From: Strigops habroptila
Taxonomy: Eukaryota; Chordata; Aves; Psittaciformes; Psittacidae
Direction: 5' to 3'
DNA: 64,000 nucleotides
Assembly: GCF_004027225.2 (NCBI RefSeq)
Contig: NC_044277.2
Span: 87,804,283 to 87,868,282, forward strand
Shown here: in pieces, positions 1 to 9,933 of the stretch
Numbering within the stretch: the stretch's first letter is position 1
Layout of the letters: each line of letters starts with the position of its first letter
The notes under the pieces: generated by a model
Told to the model about the DNA's origin: nothing
Databases searched by the model: none
What the model saw: only the letters and a program-made list of their open reading frames with translations
Position numbers and translations under genes: made by a program

Positions 1-2119
1 AGGGCCATCACTAGAAACAACAAGAATCACTTTAAAAAAGTAAAAAATTAGAGATACATTTTACTTTCAAAAACTACTATCTGCCTCAAAACTAGGCTCC
101 TAACAATCCTCACTATGTGTATGTGAAACAGTTACAAAAGACTTAAACTACATTTATTGCCAAGCTAGAAGAAAAGTCAAACATAGGTGGTCCCAGAAGA
201 GCAGCTAATCACCACAATCAAAATTTAAGTACAAATCAGTTACCTGAAGTACAAAGCAGTAGCCTTTTCTTTAAACAAGGTTTATTCCTGCGCTTTTCAA
301 ATTAAGTGATTGACTAATCATGAATTCAAAAAGAAAAAAAAGTGCAGATTATTTCCCCCCTTCAGCATATGAAAAAATACCAATAAACCCCCTTAAACAA
401 AACACAGCTTCAGAGAGGGTGAGAATGACTAATTCTCAGACCTTGAAGAACAGTGTCCTGATACAACCAGGTGGGCTGTCTAACCACAGAAAGTACCTCA
501 CCAGTTAAGCAAGCTGGTTTCTTTTCCACACAAGTGTATTTTTGATCTTCTTTTTTCTCTGTACATTTAACACATTTAAAACTAGACTTTTAATTAATGA
601 TCCCCTTAATTAAAAATAGATTAAAAACTATTTTAAGTAATTTTAATAAATGTGTGAATTTAAGGTTTCTATCTAAGATACAGACCACATAAAAATGACA
701 GAAATACAGCATTACTTTCAGTAGAAACACGAGTATAATGGTTCAGCATTCCCGAGATGAATAGGTACAGATTACAGTTAAGCTGTTGTCAATTAACAAA
801 AAATACTGCTAGGACAGAACTGCTGATAAGAATAAATCTTTCTCTGAGAATACTTCTTTGCTCTCCATAAAATGCTAATGAGATTAATATTGCTTATGTG
901 AATTAGTGTTTCCTGCTTGCTGATTTGGATCTTGATTAAGATACAATTACTCTGTCCACCACCTCACTCCAGCTCCCTGCTTCTTCTGCCTTCGGAGCTT
1001 ATGAACTTTTGTTCTAGCTCTCATCCTCCTATTTCTATTAACTACTTTGGGAATACAGCAAGGATGGGAAGAAGAACAGTTGAAGCAGCTTTGCAGGTAG
1101 CCTGATAGCAACTGCTGTCTCTCAAAGTATACTTGGAGAAACACCCACAAACATTTCACACAACCCAAGCTGCACTCATGTCACATCAAACAAGGTGAAA
1201 GCACATCAGATAAGGGTGAAACACAGAAGACTTCCAACATCCCTATTCCTCTCGCTATCATTTCCCACCCTGTAATCCTCTTACCCTTCTTCTGCACCCA
1301 TACTATCCCGCAGGGCTGCACAGCAGCATCACACAGCCTCCTGCTTTTCCAGCCATCCAGCCTCTGCCTCCTGTGCCCCAGATGTTTTGCCAGGGATAAT
1401 CAGTCTCTGCTCATCATCAGGAGTTCCCACGCAGCTGCAAGTGACTGACATCCAGGAGCTGAACTTCCCAAATGCTGTCCCAGGGTAAGGACTGGAGCAC
1501 CACCATGGAGCAGCTGAGCAGGCAGGACTTGGAGCAAATGGTCCCATGGGTAAAGAGTCACCAGCAGCGACTGCTTATGCTTACTGCAATTGCTCCTCAC
1601 TGATGGGCAGTTCACAGGAGCTCATTCTGGATGACAGCATACATCTGGGGTGAAACGCATCAAAGCCTGTCAAGCTACAGGTGGGAGTTGGTGTTTGCAA
1701 CAACTGATCTAAACTAACCACCTAATCAAGAGAAAATTGCCAATACACAGCAATTAACCTGCATTGCTTACCAGCAAGAGGAACTCATTCTTGGATGTCA
1801 ACAGTCTCTACTGGTTATGACTCCCAGGGAGTTCTACAGCCCCTGTACATGTACACCGTCTCTCAAAGTCCTCCATGCTCTTGGCCTCAGTTCTGGAAGG
1901 ACAATTAATGTCAAAATCTTTGCAGAGGAATAAGCCAGACACCCCAAACCCAGCCCACTGCCTCTTAACTGCCCAGGCAATCAGATCCCATTGGCTAAGA
2001 GGCACCAGCTCGTTCCTGGTGGATGTTTTGGCCTGCAGGAGTGAAACTGTACAAACAAGTTGGTCATCCATATATGCTTGGGCAAAGAAAGTTCTTAGTG
2101 GGCAGTATGTGCTTGATAA
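1..2119. other. Gene-free flank
   Basis: No coding exon, RNA gene or recognisable transposon is supported here. The first 1.2 kb is AT-rich single-copy-looking sequence. Between about 1300 and 2100 composition becomes richer in G and C, and a 32-codon frame with a strong start context lies at 1505-1603 (see findings). The longer open frames at 1808-2204 overlap on both strands and look like chance. Confidence 0.5.
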
Positions 2120-2262
2120 TGATATTGAGCACATACGTAGTGCTCAATATCAGTGTGATACTCATGATCATACTCATCATCAGTATGATACATGCACATG
2201 CTGATGTGTGCATGTATCATATCAGCACATACATGATACACATACATGTGCTGATCATGTAT
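2120..2262. repeat. Cluster of perfect inverted repeats
   Basis: Several hairpin-forming palindromes sit side by side. A 13-bp perfect stem pairs 2120-2132 with 2140-2152 around a 7-nt loop. A 15-bp perfect stem pairs 2184-2198 with 2207-2221 around an 8-nt loop. A 10-bp stem pairs 2221-2230 with 2246-2255, and an alternative 9-bp stem pairs 2229-2237 with 2254-2262. The words ATGATAC, CATGTATC and CAGCACAT recur throughout. It looks like a locally expanded palindromic simple repeat; no function can be assigned. Confidence 0.8.
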
Positions 2263-2335
2263 CAGCAATACATAGCAATACATAGCAGCTCAGGGAGACT
2301 GTGTATTGCATAGGCCTCATGTAAATATTTTGTAG

Positions 2336-2580
2336 AACCAAGGGAACCTAGGACTTGAAAGGACCTCAGAGGTCATGGAGTTTAGTCCTTGTTCTGCCAG
2401 ATAATAGCATCATACAATCCTATTTGCAAACTACCTTAGCTCTAAAAGTGATGATGTTTTTAGGCCTACACCACTCTGAAAGTTAGTTCCTTGCTCAGGA
2501 TTATGAACTTTTTTCATAGTCAGCCTATTTTTATTTATGGCTTAATTCATACCAGGGCATTCCTGTGCCAGCCTTGTCAT
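2336..2580 (-). mobile_element. Old CR1/L3-like 3' fragment
   Basis: Around 2355-2395 the plus strand reads like the reverse complement of a CR1-type 3' end, with the word GGACCTCAGAGGTCATGGAG, typical of the 3' tail of old CR1/L3 elements in amniotes. The following 200 bp fit loosely with the antisense of the 3' coding end. It is highly diverged, so the subfamily and outer limits are uncertain. The element would run on the minus strand. Confidence 0.45.
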
Positions 2581-2582
2581 TT

Positions 2583-3637
2583 AGATGAAATATTCTTTTC
2601 CTCTCTCACAGTATTTAGAGGTAGCAGTGGCATCCTTTCTTGGCTTTTGTTCTGCTAGACTAAACAAGCTAACAGCTCCCGTTCATTCACGAGTACCATC
2701 CCAGAAATCTTCTGCACAAACCAGACTGGCAAATAAGAACAATCAATCATCCTCTCATCCATTCACACGCAGCTGAGCAGCAGATGCATTTTAACGCCTT
2801 AGATAATGCCTGTTATCTAGGAGTTCGACTGTTTTGCAGATGTTTCCCTTTCCATTCAAGTCACAGACAACTACTTCCCTTCTACAGCCCTGATGCGAGA
2901 AGGTGATATTATGTATGCATTCAGTTTGTTTGGGGTTTTTAGAATGTGATTTGCTTACTGACAATCAAAGCAATCTACAGCAGGTGATTGCCCTGCTTGA
3001 TAGAGTCCAGAAAGAGGTGCTCTGCAGACCAAAGCCTGATCCACACACACCTCTGTGCCACACTTTTTTCTCTTCTATACTACTCAAGTAATACAGGACT
3101 ATATGCAGGTGGGGAAAATGACCCCTCAGAAGCAGCGTTGTTGCTCTGATTTTCTCAGCTTCGCTTTCCTCACTTTTATTTTCCCCCATCTCAAGGACTC
3201 CACTAAAGCCAGTCTTGTTTTCTTAAGAGCTTCCTGTTTCTGATACGTATTTTGAAACAGCAGCTGAAATTGTGTCAGCAGACGATGCTAATGGCTGGAA
3301 GCAGTGAGAGAAAACAAGAAAGTGCCCGAGACTCTCAAGGAAGAAATACCAATCACATCATCCAGCCCAGCTAATGAGATCTTTGAGCAGGAAAAGCTGA
3401 GCCTCTAGGTTTACTGTTTTAAGACCTGTGTTGGTCATGTTGAGCTTTGCTGACTTCTGTCATTTCAAAATGTCTTAACTAAATCTTTTTCATCTTGTGA
3501 AAGTGGTATGTACACACTTCTTTGCAGTGCTTGGTTTTAAATGGAATAATGTTTCAGGAGTTGCTATGGCCCTCACAAAAATTGCGCTATTCTGTTCTAT
3601 TCCTTTAAATAGGAACTTGACTACATAATTGACCTAT
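2583..3637. other. Gene-free sequence left of the split LTR
   Basis: I see no gene, RNA or recognisable repeat. Short open frames occur on both strands without splice or homology support. The last five bases, CCTAT at 3633-3637, may be the left target duplication of the LTR that follows. Confidence 0.5.
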
Positions 3638-3681
3638 CGTACTGGTTTTGTCTAAGATGGAGTTAATTTTCTTCATATAGG

Positions 3682-5783
3682 CCCTTTAGGAAGGCCAGGC
3701 AGGGAAGATGAGGAGGGGGTGTTGCCCTCTATGTTAATGACTAGCTGGAGTCCATGAAGCTCCAGCTAGGGATGGATGAGGAGACTGTGGGTCAGGATTA
3801 AAGGAAGGGCAGAGACAGGTGCTATCATATGGGTGTTGCTGCAGGCAGCCTGACCAGGTAGACAGAGTGGATGAGGCCCTCCATAGTCAGAGGAGCAGCC
3901 TCACGTTCTCAAGACCCTGTCCTCACTGGGAGGTTCAACCACCCTGGTATCTGCTGGGGACAACATGGCAGGGCATAAACAATCCAGGAGGTTCATGGAA
4001 TGCACTGATGATAACTTCCGTCTCTAAATGATAGAGGAGCTATGCTGGAGGACCTTATTCTCATCAACAAGAAATGGCTGGTAGGGAAAGTGAAGCTCAA
4101 GGGCAGCCTTGGCCACAGTGACCATGAAACGCTGGCGTTCAAGATCCTTAGGGTAGCAATGAGGGTGCACAACAAGCTTGCTACCTGAACTTCAGGAGAG
4201 CAGACTTTGGCCTCCTCAGGGATCTGCTTGGTAGAGTAGAAAAAGCTCTTTAGGAAAGAGGGGCCCAAAAAGGTTGGTTAATGTTTAAGAATCACCTCTG
4301 CCAAGCTCAAGAGTGATGCATTCCAACAAAAAGGAAGTCAGGCAAAAAAAACAGGAAGCCTGCATGGATGAACAAGATGCTCCTGGACAAACTCCAGCCC
4401 AAAAGGGAAGCCTACTAAGGGTGGAAGCAAGGATGGGTACCTTGGGAGGAATACAGAGAAATTGTCCTAGCAGCCAGGGATCAGGTTAGGAAAACTACAG
4501 CCCTGAGAGAGTGAAATCTGGCAAGGGACGTCAAGAGCAATAAGAAAAGCTTCTATAGGTATGGTGGTGTTAAAAAGAAGACTAAGGAAAATGTGGGCCC
4601 TTTCCAGAAGAAAATGGGACAGCTGGTTACCTGGCATATGGAGAAAACCATGATGCTCAATGACTTATTTGCCTTAGTCTCCACTGGCAAGTGGTCCAGC
4701 CACACCACCCAAGTCACCCAAGAAGGCAAAGGCAGGGGCTGGGATAATGAAGCCTACACACTATAGGCTGGATGGTCACACTCAAGGAGTTGTGGTCAAC
4801 AGTTTGATGTCCAAGTGGAGACCAGTGATGAGTGGCATCCCTCAGAGGTCGATATTGGTACTGGCACTGTCCAACATCTTTGTTGGTGACATGGACAATG
4901 GGATCGAGTGCACCCTTAGCAAGTTTGCTGATGACACTAAGCTGTGTGGTGAGGTCAATACACTGCAGGGAAGGGATGCCATCCAGGGAGATCGTGACTG
5001 GCTTGAGAGGTGGGCCAACACAAACCTCATGAAGTTCAACAAGGCCAAGTGCAAGGTCCTGCACATGGATTGGAGCAATACCAAGCACAAATACGGGATG
5101 GATGGAGAATGGATTGAGAGCAGCCCTGAGGGGAAGGATTGGGGATTCTGGTAAACGACAATGTCAACATGACCCAGCAGTGTGCACCTGCAGCCCAGAA
5201 AGCCAACTGTATGCTGGGCTGCATCAAAAGGAGTGTGACCAGCAGATCGGGGGAGGTGACTCCCCCTCTATAATGCTCTTGTGAGACCCCACCTGCAGTA
5301 CTGCATCCAGCTCTGGGGCCCCTAACACAAGAAGGGGCAAATCCAGAGGAAGGCCATGAAGATGATGAGAAGGCTGAAGCACCTCTGCTATGGAGACAGT
5401 CTGAGTTGGGGTGGCTCATCCTGGAGAAGAGAAGGCTCTGGGGAGACCATCCAGCAGCCTTCCAGTATCTAAAACGGGGCCTAAAAGAAATCTGGAGAGG
5501 GACTTTTTACAAGGACATGTAGGGATAGGACAAGAGGGAATGGCTTTAAACTGAAAGAGGGGAAATTTAGATTGTATATTAGGAAAAGAATCTATGAGAG
5601 CAGTGAGGCACAGGAACAGTGTGCCCAGAGAAGCTGTGGCTGCTCGATCCCTGGCAGTGTTCAAGGCCAGGCTGGATGGGGCTTGGAGCAACCTGGTCTA
5701 GTGGAAGGTGTCCCTGCCTGTGGCAGGGATGTTGCAACTAGGTGATCTTTAAGGTCCCTTCCAACCCTAATCATTTTATGGTA
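3682..5783 (+). mobile_element. CR1 LINE, 5'-truncated, internally deleted
   Basis: This non-LTR retrotransposon is inserted in the LTR. Order along the plus strand: a decayed endonuclease region (about 3690-4150, including the CR1-typical peptide AGHKQSRRFMECTDDNF), the linker, then reverse transcriptase with SGIPQ near 4830 and the catalytic FADDTKL at about 4924-4944, then the C-terminal thumb region and a short 3' end near 5780. At about 4745 sequence jumps from the linker straight to the late RT palm, so several hundred bases including early RT motifs are missing. Many stops and frameshifts make it dead. ATAGG at 3677-3681 and 5784-5788 is the likely target duplication. The short open frames at 4747-5154 and nearby are pieces of this relic, not host genes. 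Confidence 0.9.
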
Positions 5784-6091
5784 ATAGGTCCTATGGTGCT
5801 GTGTTTTGGATTTGTCACTAAAACAGTGTTGGTGACACAGGGATGTTTTAGCTATTGCTGAGCAGTGTTCACACAGCATCAAAGCCTTTTCTGCTTTTCA
5901 TCCTGCCCTGCCAAGCGAGCAGATGGGGGGTGCACAAGATGTTGGGAGAGGACACAGCTGGGACACCTGACCCCAAATGACCAGAGGGATATGACACCCT
6001 ATATGATGTCACAATCGTCAGTAAAAGCTGGAGAAAGAAGGAGAAGAGGAGGCATTCAGAGTTACAACATTTGTCTTCTCATATCAATGTT

Positions 6092-6150
6092 ATGTTATCA
6101 TATAATGAATCATATAATGAATATTATATGAATGTTATCATATAATGAAT
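6092..6150 (+). repeat. AT-rich tandem repeat inside the LTR
   Basis: A 19-bp word (6092-6110) recurs exactly at 6132-6150, a 40-bp period. The core TCATATAATGAAT occurs three times, at 6098-6110, 6110-6122 and 6138-6150. It sits inside the LTR just downstream of the promoter region and is absent from the LTR at 9368-9933. Confidence 0.75.
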
Positions 6151-6382
6151 ATTGGAATCCTGGAGATGGCTGAACACCTTCCTGCTGGTGTCAGGTAGTC
6201 AATGAATTCCTTATTTTGCTTTGCTTGTGCACACCTCTTTTGCTTTACCAGTTAAACTGTCTTTATCTCAACATAGGAGTTTTCTCACTTTTACCCTTCT
6301 GATTTTCAACCCCATCCCACTGGGGGGGAGTGGGCAAGAAGGTATGTGGGGCTCAGCTGCCCCCTGGGGTTAAAGCACAACA

Positions 6383-9367
6383 CTTACTCAAACCAAGATA
6401 CGTTTTTTCCAAACATTTCTACCTCCCCCTTTTTTTTTTCCCTTGTTTGGAGAAATCTTGTAAAACTACAAGAGTTTTTCTCTTCCAATTCCATTCAAGG
6501 ACTGCGCTGAGATTCTTTGATTTAATGCTTGTTCATAGCAATTGGCAGGCACTTGGAACAACTGTGCAGCAGTGGCAGCTGTTAGAGCACAGCTGACTTT
6601 GAGACATCAGAAAAAACCTGGAAAATCAGAGCAGCTTTTACTACACATTGTATTGTGTGATAGTATACAAAATAAAGGGAAAGGGCAGTTTTACCATAGG
6701 CTGCCAAACTCCACTGGGTCAGTATAGTGCTGCCATTTGTGTTAGCCCTGATTTTTGTCCCCATGATTTACAACAAATACTGGCTATTTTAGCCATTTGC
6801 ATCTCAGGTGTATCACCTAACTTGCCATGTAAATGTAGTTTTCTTGTTTACATTCCACTGTTAACTCTGCCCATAATCCACCAAAAAAAAGGACAAACTC
6901 ATATGTATGACCCCCAAGAGACTTTTAAAGCTCAGAATACAGCAACTTGTATTTTGACAGCTGTCCTTTGAATCCCAAACTACAACCCCTCAGGGGATGT
7001 AGCATTATGTAATTTTAGTGACAGCACAATTGTCATTCAGCTAGAAAGAAGGATATTGTGATCTCAATGGAAAAGTGATACTGCTGTCTGTAAGCTTATA
7101 GCCCTTTTTCTTTGGTAATTTGTACCTCTCATGAAAGGTTAGGAGTGGAAATTACTACAAGCTGTTGAACAAAATGACATCATTTTGCCACCCACAAAAT
7201 GTTACGAGTCTGACAGCCTAGAAAATGGCAGTAAAGCCTGGCAGTAAAGCCTAGCAGTAGGGAAAGCGCAATCCCAAGGCAAGTGAGCGCTCTTCTTTCT
7301 GGTGGAAACCTATGCTCATTGTGTTGGCTGACCGCTATCTCTGTGGGACTCTGACCACTGTGGCCACAAACCCCAGTTTCAATAGTTGCTTTCCCCACTG
7401 GCTGCAGGAAAGGAATATATAATTGCTGGAAATGCTACCGATTATTATAGTTCAGTCAAATGAAACAGAATTTTGCTCTCAGGCAATTTACTCTCAATTG
7501 TAAGTCACTATGCTGCAAAATTAATAAACAGGGAAATTCAGTTATGCAATTAGAAGTTGTTAGGAAGAATAGGATAGTATAGATTGAAGATTTCATGGAT
7601 CATAAAGAAAGAATTTCCTGTCTATTAATTCTGCAGCTGTTTTAATGTGTTCCTCTGAATGATGGAATACTGGAGGCTATTTTTTTCCATGGTTGAATTC
7701 TCTTCCATTACACTGCACACACCCTCTTAAGTAACCTGCAGCTGCTTTTATCTGCCACTATGAATGATGGCCCATTGTGATATTTGACACATTAGAGAGC
7801 CCTGTGATTTCTCCACATACCAGAAATAAAACCAACCTGAAGCTCAAGAAACAGAGGCTGCAGGCATGAGCAGAATTTTAAAATGTCCCGAGATATCCAG
7901 AAGGTGAATGTGGATGAAGAAAAAAGAAACCAAAAAGCACTTGTATGGACAGAGTTACTCACTCATCATTTCTGGCCAACTCCACATGCTGTATTGCAAG
8001 AAAACTGGTTTTAATTATTTTTTAATCAGCACTTTCTCCCTGATCTGCCCTGTACCCTTCTGGTGGCTCACAACCAGCATACTCCTATATCCACCCAAGG
8101 AAAAGCTGGACTCTGATGTTGCTCTTTCAAAGCCAGCTGCAACTCCTAATAAGAGCAATTTTTTTCCCCTCGTTTTTCTCTTCTGAACTGCGACACCACC
8201 TCTCTTTAGAAAAGAAGACCCAAAACTATGGAGAACTGTAATTCTAACTGACAGAACTGCCATTACTTAATGTTTGTTTTATACTTTCAGTATGTCACAA
8301 TCTAATTTGGATGTTTTGCAGCACTAATGAACTTCTTTTCCCTGTAACAGCTGATGTCAAATGCAGAATTTATAGTTTAACAGAAGCAAAATGGAATGCA
8401 CAGACATTCAAGAATAAAGCAAATAGCCAAACTTTTAAATGAGAGTTAGCTGATTAGGATTTAAACACAGATGTCTTCCTTATGCGCACTTCACTCCCTT
8501 CAAACTTACCACTTCTCTCCCTGTAATCTACAATTTTGCACTTCTGGTACAAGGACTTTTTTCTTTCTAGTTCTCACCAACCAACAGCTTCCTTCTTTGT
8601 TTTTAGCTCTTCATCTTACTGCCTTGTCTTACACCTTCATACCCATACTTCTCAGTATTTTCCTTCTTTTGCTATGGAAGCATATTAATTAGGAAATTAC
8701 ACTCTATCCTATGTATTGTAAAATTAACTCTCCAGGTATCACATGACAAATGAAAGAAATATTTTAAAAATATATTAAATACTCATTGTGTTTCTTTCTA
8801 AATCAGGCTAACATTCAACCTGCTTTCTAGTTTACATATATGACAAACCCATCTAAGATAGATACAGAAAAATAACCTACTGGTCATGGTTCCCTTAGGT
8901 TCACAAAAGGAAGAAGTCTACAGGCAGGCTGTTACTACACACCACCAGAGGAGCAGCACAGTATTGGTAGGAAGAAAGTTTGGAGACAGTTAAGGAACCT
9001 AATTTGTAAAATAGGCAAGGTGGGTGCAACAGCAGGGCAAGACAAGAAGAAAGGCAATCAGGCATGGACTGCAGTACAGCACAAGAATTTGTGAGAGGAA
9101 GAGAAGAAACATCTGAGTTGGAAAGGCATGAAGACATGCATGTGTTTTGGGGGAGCCAGGGTGTCTATCCATACAGACGAAGGAAGAAGCAATCTAAAAG
9201 AAGGTACCTGAGTCCAGCAACCTGTGTGTGCCTGCTGCAGGACATAGGATATACTGCAGGAGAGATGGTGCCTAGCCGGGTCTTTTGTTCTTAATCTGTC
9301 AACCAACTGAAGGCCAAGTGTTCAGCTACATAACTTAAGAGCATGAGAACAGCTGTACATTACCTTG
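6383..9367. other. Gene-free sequence between two LTRs
   Basis: No exon, RNA gene or transposon is recognised. A short duplication of GGCAGTAAAGCCT-like words lies at about 7224-7256. Open frames such as those at 7908-8186 and 9064-9294 have no homology or splice support. Confidence 0.5.
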
Positions 9368-9933
9368 TGTCCTCGTTTCAGCTGGGATAGAGTTAATTTT
9401 TTTCCTAGTAGCCAGTAGAGTGCTGTGTTTCAGCTTTAGTGCGAGAATAATGTTGATAACACACCAATGTTTTAGTTGCTGTTAAGTAGCACTTACTCTA
9501 ACTCAAGGACTTTTCAGTCACTCATGCTCTGCCAATGAGGAGGGGCACAAGAAGCCAGGATGGGGCACAGCCAGGACAGGTGACCTGAACTACCAAAAGT
9601 ATATTCCATACCACAGCATGTCATTCCCAGTATATAAACCGGAGGAGTTGCCTGGGAAGGGTTGATTGCTGCTAAGGGACTGGAAAGGCTTTTGTCAGCG
9701 GGTGGTGAGCAATTGTATCATGCATCACTTATGTTTATTGAGTTTGAATCCTCTCTCTCTTTTTGTTATCTCCCTGTTATTATTATTGTTGTTGTTTACA
9801 TCAATTATTAAACTGTTCTTCTCTCAACACATGAGTTTTACCTTTTTCCAAATCTCCTCATCCCACTGGGGTAAGGGTAGAAGGGCAGTGAGCTGTGTGA
9901 TACTGAGTTGCTGGCTGGGGTTAAGACACAACA
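9368..9933 (+). mobile_element. ERV solo LTR with 5-bp target duplication
   Basis: A complete LTR of 566 bp, starting TGTCCTCGTTTCAGCTGGGA and ending GACACAACA. It carries an intact TATATAAA box at 9631-9638 and an ATTAAA polyadenylation-like signal near 9805. CCTTG flanks it on both sides (9363-9367 and 9934-9938). A 5-bp duplication is usual for ERVL-type integrations. No gag, pol or env sequence is present, so the copy arose by LTR-LTR recombination. It is the same family as the split LTR at 3638-6382 but better preserved. Its promoter elements could in principle still act. Confidence 0.92.

Larger units (their letters stand above)
3638..6382 (+). mobile_element. ERV solo LTR interrupted by a CR1
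   Basis: The left 44 bp (about 3638-3681) match the start of a common avian ERV LTR. The rest of the same LTR resumes at about 5784 and runs to 6382, ending in CACAACA. No retroviral internal region is present, so it is a solo LTR before the CR1 insertion. The expected TATA region near 6015-6030 is degraded (AGTAAAAGC where the family has TATAAAGC), and a short AT repeat has expanded at 6092-6150. The possible flanking duplication is imperfect, CCTAT (3633-3637) against CTTAC (6383-6387). It is much more diverged than the copy at 9368-9933. Confidence 0.8.

Noticed and set aside
1808-2134. Minus-strand frame containing the tetrapeptide YMDD, as in some reverse transcriptases
   Set aside because: None of the surrounding residues fits a reverse transcriptase, and the frame enters the palindromic repeat. 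A four-residue match is chance.
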